Shown: positions 1 to 5,963 of the stretch, one piece after another
Numbering within the stretch: the stretch's first letter is position 1
Layout: every line of letters begins with the position of its first letter
The notes under the pieces: generated by a model
The model's database searches: none
What the model was told of the DNA's origin: nothing
Seen by the model: the letters and a program-made list of their open reading frames with translations, nothing else
Assembly: GCA_009704555.1 (NCBI GenBank)
Contig: WLDY01000030.1
Span: forward strand, 1-7,519
Length of the DNA: 7,519 nt
DNA from: Actinomycetota bacterium
GTDB lineage: Bacteria; Actinomycetota; Actinomycetes; Nanopelagicales; Nanopelagicaceae
Reading direction: 5' to 3'
Program-made: the position numbers and the translations under genes

Positions 1-102
1 GGTGTTGGTGTTGGTGTTGGTGTTGGTGTTGGTGTTGGTGTTGGTGTTGGTGTTGGTGTTGGTGTTGGTGTTGGTGTTGGTGTTGGTGTTGGTGTTGGTG
101 TT
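1..102. repeat. Perfect hexanucleotide tandem repeat (GGTGTT)17
   Basis: Seventeen uninterrupted copies of GGTGTT, possibly continuing beyond the left edge. On the minus strand it reads CCA ACA throughout and encodes the Pro-Thr linker of the secreted protein. Because the unit is two codons, gain or loss of units changes linker length without shifting frame. The lack of any synonymous change suggests recent expansion or homogenisation. Confidence 0.97.
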
Positions 103-464
103 GGCTCTACAGCGGGTAGGACGTTGTAAGTGAGGGTCCTATCGATTTTCGGACCACCTACCGGATTGGCCACCAAAGTGACGACGCCTGTCACCGTTGG
201 CTTGATGGTGAAGCTCTCCGTCAGCTGATCCTTATCGAATCGAATGGTAAGTCGGCCTGAGATGCCACCGCCGTCGACATCGACATGGAAGTTCCCATTG
301 AAAGAGCTGTCCATTGTGATCGTAAAGGAATCAGATACCGTGTTCACGGGTCCGAACTTCGGACCAGTGAATTCTGGCGTGGCCGCCGCGCCGGGCAAGA
401 GGGTGATAGAACTTGCGACTCCGGCGATCAGTGAGATCGAGAGTAACCACCTCAGAAATTTCAT
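1..464 (-). CDS. Secreted surface protein with Ig-like domain and Pro-Thr repeat (C-terminus off window)
   Basis: The frame is open from an ATG at 464-462 to the left edge with no stop, so the gene is partial; 154 residues are visible. An AAGG Shine-Dalgarno core lies 8 nt before the ATG. Residues 1-28 form a Sec signal peptide: KFLRWLL start, a hydrophobic core and an AAA cleavage site. Residues about 29-115 begin TPEFTGPKFGPVN and continue with alternating beta-type residues and a DGGG turn. This resembles the Ig-like 'FTGPSSGPVG...NFTVTP' module that recurs in bacterial surface and fibre-like proteins; that is recognition by eye, not a search. From residue 121 the chain is pure Pro-Thr (17 pairs), a typical extended wall or linker segment, so another domain or an anchor probably follows outside the window. 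The specific function is unknown. It is transcribed away from the regulatory operon that starts at 660. Confidence 0.82.
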   Translation of the reverse strand, partial: MKFLRWLLSISLIAGVASSITLLPGAAATPEFTGPKFGPVNTVSDSFTITMDSSFNGNFHVDVDGGGISGRLTIRFDKDQLTESFTIKPTVTGVVTLVANPVGGPKIDRTLTYNVLPAVEPTPTPTPTPTPTPTPTPTPTPTPTPTPTPTPTPT

Positions 465-659
465 TTGTATGCCCTTCTTCGAATCGAATGAGGGCGTGAC
501 TCTCGTGCTCGAAGGGACTCACTTCGTCACAATGGACGCGCGAATCGACCACAACCAAGTCAGAAGAAAAGTCGTGAACCTTGTCTGGACAATGACCGAT
601 GCGAAGACTCTTGGTCGATCGACAATGACTAACCTGAATTCAGAAGAAAGGAGAGTCGA
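465..659. promoter_or_regulatory. Divergent intergenic region between secreted-protein gene and regulator operon
   Basis: These 195 nt must hold promoters in both directions. I cannot place a convincing -35/-10 pair on either strand. Visible structure: a direct repeat GACAATGAC at 588-596 and 621-629, 33 nt apart start to start (about three helical turns), with the first copy overlapping a TTGTC-TG-GACAA dyad at 581-592. The repeats lie 31-72 nt before the regulator start codon and could be operator half-sites. The Shine-Dalgarno AAGGAG at 648-653 serves the gene at 660. Confidence 0.5.
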
Positions 660-1454
660 ATGCTCTATAAGGAGCTTGCGGACATTGCTAGTCATTTCAA
701 TCGAGATGACCTCGATATTGATGGGATTTTGCAGAGTTTCTGCCTTCGCCGCTTCGCCGATATGCGCTTTTTGGCCTCATTCCTCTTCCAGATCGAGCAA
801 GACGGGACCCTTCATATCCGCGGATTTTTCGGGGCGGATCCGCAAGAGATCGGCCTCTCTGGGACCTCCTTGTCGATCTTCGACGACCATCCTGCGGCTG
901 AAAGCATCCGCAGTGATTCTGCTGTCTGTTCGGACACCTACAGCTTGGTCGAGTCTCATGTCAGATCCACCCTCATCGCTTGGCCAGTGCAGGATGACTC
1001 CAGGACCTTGGGATCCTTGGTCACCATCACCGATACCAAGTGCGAGAAGACGGAGGAATCCAGAGAGTTCATCGAGGCTCTGGCGATGTTGCTAAATACG
1101 GCAATCACTAAGCGGATGACCCCGATGAAGTCGCTTGCCACATCCCAGAATGGACGGCGAACTCTTCAAAGTCATTCGACGAATGACAACCATGAGACAA
1201 GCCCTGACTCTCTCACAGAGCGTCAAGGCATCATCTTGAAATTGATCGCAGAGGGACGTACCAATGGCGATATCGCCGAGATTCTTGGTTACTCGGAATC
1301 CCTCATTCGACAGGAGACGATCAGGATCTACGCGCATCTCAATTGCAACGGCAGAAGCGAGGCAGCCAAGATCTATCGATTGAAGTTCGATAACGAGATC
1401 TCAGGACAACTCGAAGCCAATAAAGTCAGAGTTGATTTCCTGACTGACCATTGA
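660..1454 (+). CDS. GAF-like sensor with LuxR-type HTH, transcriptional regulator
   Basis: 264 residues. The ATG at 660 has AAGGAG six nt upstream, a clear start. The C-terminal part, residues about 185-238, is a LuxR/GerE helix-turn-helix: LTERQ opening, 'LKLIAEGRTNGDIAEILG' scaffold, recognition-helix region SESLIRQETIRIY, and an 'R-S-E-A-A' end. The N-terminal 160 residues have the length and pattern of a GAF-type ligand domain (inferred, no ligand residues identifiable); there is no receiver domain and no transmembrane segment, so it is a cytoplasmic regulator. Residues 165-184 are a polar linker. After the HTH come about 26 extra residues. It is followed 47 nt later, on the same strand, by an OmpR-type regulator and is probably co-transcribed with it. 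Its targets are unknown; the divergent secreted-protein gene is a plausible one. Confidence 0.85.
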   Translation: MLYKELADIASHFNRDDLDIDGILQSFCLRRFADMRFLASFLFQIEQDGTLHIRGFFGADPQEIGLSGTSLSIFDDHPAAESIRSDSAVCSDTYSLVESHVRSTLIAWPVQDDSRTLGSLVTITDTKCEKTEESREFIEALAMLLNTAITKRMTPMKSLATSQNGRRTLQSHSTNDNHETSPDSLTERQGIILKLIAEGRTNGDIAEILGYSESLIRQETIRIYAHLNCNGRSEAAKIYRLKFDNEISGQLEANKVRVDFLTDH

Positions 1455-1501
1455 CCGGTCATCCTCAATTCCCGGGACTTTCCTCAAATACTCTTCACAA
1501 C

Positions 1502-2212
1502 ATGACAACGAACACAGCACTTGTTATTGAAAGCAATCCCATAGACCGCAGATTCATGCAAAATGCACTCGAATCGTGGGGTCTCAATGTCCATGCAGAG
1601 AGCGATATCTCGCGGATCCGCCAGAACCTGTCGCTCAACGAGTTCAAACTCGTCCTCTTCCATCTCGTCGGTGACGTCATGAAGACCCTCGATCTACTCG
1701 GGTGGTTGCGACTCCATACCCACGGGGCCCTGATCCCATTGATCGAGGATCGGAGTGAGTTCACTGAGGAGATGTGCGTTCGCGCCGGAGCCGATGAGAT
1801 CATCACAAAGCCGATCGTGCAGAAGCTCTTCCTGCAGCGCGTGAACTATCAGCTCGACAAACAAGGTGCCGCAAGGGCCAATACCGATGAGAGCTACGAG
1901 TTCGGCGCCCTCAAACTCGAGGTGCCGCTCTGTGAGTTCCGAGTGGGCGATCGCGTCGTGCCGTTGACCAAGACTGAGTTCCTCTTGACGCAAGCCTTCA
2001 TGGCAGAGCCAGAGCGAGTGATCTCAAGGCCAGAGTTGCTCAACGTCATCAAGGTCAAGGACGGTATCGGATCCAGTCATCTGATCGACACTCACCTATC
2101 CAGACTCCGGCTCAAGATCAAGGAGAACGGTGGCGGAGACTTCATCTACTCGATCCGCGGACTTGGAGTTCGATTCGTGGCTCCAGAGCATCTTGCTCGA
2201 CGCTCTTCATGA
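1502..2212 (+). CDS. OmpR-family response regulator with degenerate receiver domain
   Basis: From the ATG at 1502 the protein has 236 residues. A TTG at 1451 would overlap the previous stop and add 17 residues that do not fit a receiver fold; 1502 puts the first beta strand (ALVIESNP) at residue 6, as usual. Neither start has a good Shine-Dalgarno, so translation may be coupled to the upstream gene. Residues 5-120 form a receiver domain and 132-226 an OmpR/PhoB winged helix (LTKTEFLL, IDTHLSRLRLKI, SIRGLGVRF). The receiver is atypical: the acidic pair is E10-S11, the phospho-acceptor Asp position is His54 (LVLFHLVGD), and the Thr/Ser of strand 4 is missing, while the Lys of the TKP motif (K103) remains. 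It therefore probably acts without phosphorylation, and no histidine kinase lies nearby. The strong hairpin at 2240 ends the operon. Confidence 0.9.
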   Translation: MTTNTALVIESNPIDRRFMQNALESWGLNVHAESDISRIRQNLSLNEFKLVLFHLVGDVMKTLDLLGWLRLHTHGALIPLIEDRSEFTEEMCVRAGADEIITKPIVQKLFLQRVNYQLDKQGAARANTDESYEFGALKLEVPLCEFRVGDRVVPLTKTEFLLTQAFMAEPERVISRPELLNVIKVKDGIGSSHLIDTHLSRLRLKIKENGGGDFIYSIRGLGVRFVAPEHLARRSS

Positions 2213-2239
2213 TCCAACTTCAGAACCCTTAGATAAAGG

Positions 2240-2276
2240 ATCAGGGCGGTATCTCGATGAGAGATACCGCCCTGAT
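2240..2276. terminator. Bidirectional intrinsic terminator between convergent operons
   Basis: Perfect 16-bp stem, 2240-2255 with 2261-2276, loop GATGA. The stem core is GC-rich (CAGGGCGG). The plus-strand exit is TTGTCTTTG and the minus-strand exit CCTTTATCT, both moderately T-rich. It lies 28 nt after the response-regulator stop and 28 nt after the hsp20-1 stop, so it can serve both directions. Confidence 0.9.
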
Positions 2277-2303
2277 TTGTCTTTGACGATGGTTGCTTGA
2301 GGC

Positions 2304-2777
2304 TCACACCTCCTTGATCGGAATACCCAACTTCTTCCTCGTGCCATTCGACTCTCTCTTGACATTGATCTCGAGGATGCCATGACGAAGGGTCGCTTCC
2401 AGGACTTTGTCGTGCTCGGTCAATTGGAAGCTCTGCCTGAAACTCTTAGCCTTGATGCCACGTTGCAGGTAGTCATCGCGTTCTTCACTCGTCTCTTCAC
2501 TCTTCGACCCTGTGACGATGAGAGCATCTCCTTCGCGGTCGACATTTAGCTCATCACGCATGAAGCCTGCGACTGCGACTTCGATCCGATAGTGATGGTC
2601 ATCAATCCGCTTGATGTTGGATGCCGGGTACTCATGGAAGCCATCGAAGCCTTCCTCCCACTTCTCAACGAGGTTGTTGAAGACATCGTCGAATCCGACC
2701 ATCCACTTCTCGCCGTCAGATAGCAATGACGAGAGTGGGGAGCGCAATCGGCTTTCGCGTTTGAGGATATTTGCCAT
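2304..2777 (-). CDS. hsp20: Small heat-shock protein, Hsp20/IbpA-like (hsp20-1)
   Basis: 157 residues; ATG at 2777 with a strong AAGGAG Shine-Dalgarno. ATP-independent holdase chaperone of the alpha-crystallin family that binds unfolding proteins in the cytoplasm. The N-terminal arm (1-48) contains LRSPL and VGFD at 27-30. The alpha-crystallin domain runs from about YPASNI (50-55) to EINV (136-139), with YLQRGI at 103-108 and the family signature HGIL at 132-135. The C-terminal tail carries an I-x-I motif, IPI at 152-154, used for oligomer assembly. The sequence is closer in style to proteobacterial IbpA/class A than to actinobacterial Hsp18. It is the last gene of the mgtA-hsp20-2-hsp20-1 cluster, but is separated from hsp20-2 by 150 nt that hold a structured leader, so it may also have its own control. 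Confidence 0.95.
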   Translation of the reverse strand: MANILKRESRLRSPLSSLLSDGEKWMVGFDDVFNNLVEKWEEGFDGFHEYPASNIKRIDDHHYRIEVAVAGFMRDELNVDREGDALIVTGSKSEETSEERDDYLQRGIKAKSFRQSFQLTEHDKVLEATLRHGILEINVKRESNGTRKKLGIPIKEV

Positions 2778-2860
2778 TCTCTTCTCCTTGATCTACCGAT
2801 GATGTTCGACATCATGGGATTCCAATGGGTGATACCCAATATGGGTTCATTCTTTGGGGT
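2778..2860 (-). promoter_or_regulatory. hsp20-1 leader: competing hairpins and possible 12-codon leader ORF
   Basis: This is the 83-nt stretch between the 13-bp hairpin at 2861-2892 and the hsp20-1 ATG. In minus-strand RNA the order is ACCCA (2846-2842), UGGGU (2838-2834), ACCCA (2830-2826): the middle segment can pair with either flank in 5-bp, 3-nt-loop hairpins, which exclude each other. A further hairpin, ATGATGT with ACATCAT around a 3-nt loop, lies at 2799-2815. A short ORF at 2850-2812 reads MNPYWVSPIGIP and spans the competing segments, but it has no visible Shine-Dalgarno. The hsp20-1 Shine-Dalgarno near 2783-2788 appears unpaired in these structures. Confidence 0.4.
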
Positions 2861-2938
2861 GCGAGATGACGTGGATAGACACGCCATCTCGCGATACCTA
2901 CGACGAGGTCGGTGTCGGGTCGCTTCGCTATCCGACCC
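2861..2938 (-). promoter_or_regulatory. Structured leader element, copy B (upstream of hsp20-1)
   Basis: Read as minus-strand RNA. Hairpin P1: stem GGGUCG (2938-2933) with CGACCC (2922-2917), 10-nt loop GAUAGCGAAG. Then a linker with a weak 4-bp CGAC/GUCG stem, directly followed by UAGGUAU (2900-2894). Hairpin P3: 13-bp stem, 2892-2880 against 2873-2861, loop UCUAUC, one G-U pair. GGAUAG in P1 is complementary to CUAUCC of P3, with 49 nt between them. P1 overlaps the end of hsp20-2: its UAG stop codon lies inside the P1 loop. The layout, spacing, UAGGUAU and loop motifs match copy A in front of mgtA (5964-6042), with compensated stem changes. I do not recognise a named RNA family; a DNA operator is the alternative. 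Confidence 0.65.
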
Positions 2939-3401
2939 TTTCCCAGCTCGCGACAGGTTGTATCGATGAGGGTTCGGCCTGTTCGATCTCGATTCGCAGG
3001 ATTCCATGATGCAAATCGGTACCAACGACGCATTTGTCCCGTCCCAGTTGGAAACTTCGACGGAATCCACGTGCGCTGATCCCCCGCTGTAGGTAGTTCT
3101 GATTGTGATGCTGCGCGTATTCAGTTTTTGTTCCGGTCACGACGAGGAAGCCGTCATCCACCTTCACCCTTGGGGTCGTCTGATCGAATCCCTTGAGGCT
3201 GAGTTGCACCTCGAATCCATCGTGACGATGAGCGATGATCCGAGAGGCTGGATATCCGCTCATGCCATCGAATTCAAGGACGGACTCTTCATCCATGGTC
3301 TCGAAGATCGGGTCGAAGCCCACCAACCAGTCCTCGCCTTCCACGATCAGGGAGACCAAAGGACTGCGGAGGAAAGACTGTGCTTTCACGATATAGATCA
3401 C
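2928..3401 (-). CDS. hsp20: Small heat-shock protein, Hsp20/IbpA-like, paralogue (hsp20-2)
   Basis: The frame is open from an ATG at 3491, but the better start is the GTG at 3401: GGAG lies five nt upstream, the protein becomes 157 residues, and it then aligns without any gap to hsp20-1 from residue 1 (LRSPL at 11-15, VGFD 27-30, YPAS 50-53, VTG 88-90, YLQRGI 103-108, HGIL 132-135). By hand count about 56 of 157 positions are identical. The 30 residues added by the ATG start are Arg-rich and unlike Hsp20. It is an alpha-crystallin-domain holdase. The C-terminus (143-157) differs: no I-x-I motif, only SIQPV, so assembly may differ or need the partner Hsp20. It lies 117 nt after mgtA; that gap contains a 6-bp hairpin at 3424-3444. 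Its stop codon sits inside the leader element of hsp20-1. Confidence 0.9.
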   Translation of the reverse strand: MIYIVKAQSFLRSPLVSLIVEGEDWLVGFDPIFETMDEESVLEFDGMSGYPASRIIAHRHDGFEVQLSLKGFDQTTPRVKVDDGFLVVTGTKTEYAQHHNQNYLQRGISARGFRRSFQLGRDKCVVGTDLHHGILRIEIEQAEPSSIQPVASWERVG

Positions 3402-3518
3402 TTCTGCTCCAATTCGCCGTGACAGCGGAATGCTCACATCCGCTTGAGCGCCTTCACTCTCATTCCGATCACGCCGATATCGCATGCTCATCGCTTCTCG
3501 AAGACGAAGATGATGGGA

Positions 3519-5942
3519 TCAGAACATGGTTCCGGTCTTGACTTTCGCCATCTCTACAAGGATCAGATATCCCAACGCGAGCGTGATGATGAGTGCGAGG
3601 GTGTTGAAAGTGAGCGGTGCGATACCGAATCCCATCAGAAGGCCGCTCAGTGGGAGAAGGAATGCAAGAAGGATGACGATGAGAGTGAGTGCCATGAGCG
3701 TCTTGCTCGGTTTACTCCTCCAAGCGTGACGATTGGTGCGTAAGGTGTAGATGGCGATTGCTTCGGTGACCAGAGATGCGACGAACCAGGCGCTGCGTAC
3801 CTCGGTAGCATCACCATCCCAGACTTCCAGCACGATGAAGAACAAGAGAAGGTCAAAGAAGGTCGAGATCAAGCCGAAGAACATCATGAAGTGTCCGAGC
3901 CCACGCATCGACCAAGACCTCGGCGTCGCCGCTGACTCCTCATCGACGGAGTCCGCAGAGATCGCGATCGCAGGAAGGTCGCTCATGAAATTAAGAAGCA
4001 GGATCTGGGTGGGGAGCATGGGAAGGAATGGCATGAAGAGCGAGGCGAGCGCCATAGAGAGGACATTTCCGAATGATGCGCTGATGGTGATCTTGATGTA
4101 CTTAACCGTATTGAGATAGGTCTTGCGCCCTAGGAGGATGCCGTCGGAGATCACTTGGAGGCTCTTCTCGAGCAGGATCACCGATGAGACGCCGCGTGCC
4201 ACCTCTGATGCATGTTCGACCGAGATGGAGACATCCGCGACTTTGAGCGCCATCGCATCGTTGATGCCATCGCCAAGAAAGCCAGTAGATCTTCCACTGG
4301 CGCGTAGCGCCTCGACGATGGCGACCTTCTGATGTGGCGTCACTTCCGCGAAGAGATCGCATTGCTCTACGAGGTCGCTAAGGGCCTGTGGTGTCATCCC
4401 TTCGAGTTCGGATCCGATCGAAGAGTGATCGTCTTTGAGGCCCACACCTCGAGCCACAAATCGTGCGACCTCGATGTTGTCACCGGTGATCAGTACGACG
4501 CGGACACCCAAAGAGCGCAAGCCTTCGAGTGATGATCTGGCATCGGGCTTTATCGGATCACTTATGGAAAGGAAACCCTCGAGGATCAGATCCGCCTCCT
4601 TTCCCTCGTCATGACTGCCCACGCTCGTCGCGACTGCGATCACCTTGAATCCTTGCGAGAGGAGTCCTTGGTACAGGTGCTCGACCTCATCACTGATCTC
4701 GGTGAGAGCAATGACCTCTCCCTCGATGCGAGCGAAACGAGAATGAGCGATCACCTCCCGCACTGCGCCCTTGGTGATCGATTCGCCATCCTCCATGGTG
4801 ATCGTCGACATCCTGCGATCGAAGGAGAATGGAATCGAAGCAATCCCCTTCCTTGACGATCGGAGGGCGGCGGACTCCAATATCGCCCGATCGATCACAT
4901 TGCTCGAAGTTGACGCATAGGAAGCGTTCTCAACGGCGAGGTCTAGGACCCTTTGACTCTCCTTTCCAAGTGGATCGAAGTGACCATGGACGCGCAATCT
5001 CCCTTCGGTCAGAGTCCCGGTCTTATCAGTGCAGAGAACGTCGAGACTGCCGAGATCCTCGATCGCATCGAGTCTTCTGATCAGAACCTTCTCTCGCGCC
5101 AACTCGCGTGCGCCTCGGGAGAGACAGATCGAGATGATCACCGGGAGCATCTGCGGAGTGAGTCCGACAGCGAGCGCTAACGAGAAGAGCAACGAGGAGA
5201 AGAGAGGGCGATCGAGCGCCAAGTTGCCTAGGAAGACAACGATGACGAGTCCAAGGATGGCGCGCGCCACAAGGAGGCCGAATCTTCGGATCCCCTTCTC
5301 GAACGAGGTCTCCGGATCGCGTTCTGAGAGGCGATGTGCGATCTCCCCGAATCGCGTCGCGGAACCAGTGCTGATCACCCGTGCGAGACAACTCCCACCT
5401 GAGAGGAAGGTCCCCTTGTAGAGCTCCGCGGTAGTGGGCCCGCCCTTCTCAACTGGGAGTGACTCTCCGGTCAGAAGTGACTCATCAACGAGGAGGTCCG
5501 AGGAGGTGAGGAGAAGGACGTCAGCAGGCACCGGATCACCCGCGCTCAATGTGATCACATCCCCTTTGACTAATTCTTCGATCGGGACTGGACGTTCACG
5601 ACCATCACGAAGCGTCACGACTGTCGTCGCTAATCGCTTTCGTAATCGGTGGATCGTGGAGGCGGCTCTGAATTCCTGTGCGAAAGTCAGCAGTCCACTC
5701 GGAATGATGATCGCTAGGAGTATCGCAGCATCATGGATGTTCCCAAGCGCGCCATAGATAGCCGCTGCTGCGAGGAGGATCGCGATGGACGGAGAGGTGA
5801 ACTGACGGAACAGGATCGAGAACCACGCGATACCGGCTCTATCACCGATCAGATTGGGACCATCAATGGAGAGGAATCGCCGAGCCTGTTCCTCCGTCAA
5901 CCCGAGATCCGAATTCGATCCGAGTTTGGAATCTGATGTCAT
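3519..5942 (-). CDS. mgtA: Magnesium-translocating P-type ATPase (P3B, MgtA/MgtB type)
   Basis: 807 residues, inner-membrane ATP-driven Mg2+ importer. Order of parts: N-terminal cytosolic segment with GLTEEQARR; TM1-2 (about 48-90); actuator domain with TGES at 158-161; TM3-4 with VGLTPQMLP at 259-267, the P3B-specific TM4 signature; phosphorylation site D306 in CTDKTGTLT; nucleotide-binding domain with SFDRR at 373-377 and KGA at 391-393; TGDN at 486-489; GDGIND at 557-562; then TM5-10 with SFGN at 623-626 and LLLNFMSD at 648-655. All catalytic motifs are intact. It is somewhat shorter than the usual 860-900 residues of MgtA. Ca2+ (P2A) or H+ (P3A) pumps are less likely because of the TM4 motif. 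The ATG has no recognisable Shine-Dalgarno, and a structured element ends 21 nt before it. Two hsp20 genes follow on the same strand. Confidence 0.93.
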   Translation of the reverse strand: MTSDSKLGSNSDLGLTEEQARRFLSIDGPNLIGDRAGIAWFSILFRQFTSPSIAILLAAAAIYGALGNIHDAAILLAIIIPSGLLTFAQEFRAASTIHRLRKRLATTVVTLRDGRERPVPIEELVKGDVITLSAGDPVPADVLLLTSSDLLVDESLLTGESLPVEKGGPTTAELYKGTFLSGGSCLARVISTGSATRFGEIAHRLSERDPETSFEKGIRRFGLLVARAILGLVIVVFLGNLALDRPLFSSLLFSLALAVGLTPQMLPVIISICLSRGARELAREKVLIRRLDAIEDLGSLDVLCTDKTGTLTEGRLRVHGHFDPLGKESQRVLDLAVENASYASTSSNVIDRAILESAALRSSRKGIASIPFSFDRRMSTITMEDGESITKGAVREVIAHSRFARIEGEVIALTEISDEVEHLYQGLLSQGFKVIAVATSVGSHDEGKEADLILEGFLSISDPIKPDARSSLEGLRSLGVRVVLITGDNIEVARFVARGVGLKDDHSSIGSELEGMTPQALSDLVEQCDLFAEVTPHQKVAIVEALRASGRSTGFLGDGINDAMALKVADVSISVEHASEVARGVSSVILLEKSLQVISDGILLGRKTYLNTVKYIKITISASFGNVLSMALASLFMPFLPMLPTQILLLNFMSDLPAIAISADSVDEESAATPRSWSMRGLGHFMMFFGLISTFFDLLLFFIVLEVWDGDATEVRSAWFVASLVTEAIAIYTLRTNRHAWRSKPSKTLMALTLIVILLAFLLPLSGLLMGFGIAPLTFNTLALIITLALGYLILVEMAKVKTGTMF

Positions 5943-5963
5943 AAGGTGGATGTGAGAGTTACC

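Noticed and set aside
1..102. CRISPR or other spaced repeat array
   Set aside because: The units are 6 nt, contiguous and in frame with a coding sequence; there are no spacers.
244..1095. Long plus-strand open frame of 283 codons
   Set aside because: It runs antisense through the secreted-protein gene and out of frame through the GAF-LuxR gene, has no family resemblance and a Ser/Arg-rich composition typical of a shadow frame.
1451..1501. TTG start of the response regulator at 1451
   Set aside because: It would add 17 residues before the first receiver strand and overlap the previous stop; the ATG at 1502 gives the normal receiver N-terminus.
2778..2860. CIRCE or HAIR heat-shock operator before hsp20-1
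   Set aside because: The ATGATGT/ACATCAT dyad has a 3-nt spacer and matches neither the CIRCE (9-nt spacer) nor the HspR HAIR consensus.
3402..3491. N-terminal extension of hsp20-2 from the ATG at 3491
   Set aside because: The added 30 residues are Arg-rich and unlike Hsp20, whereas the GTG at 3401 has a Shine-Dalgarno and aligns from residue 1 with hsp20-1.
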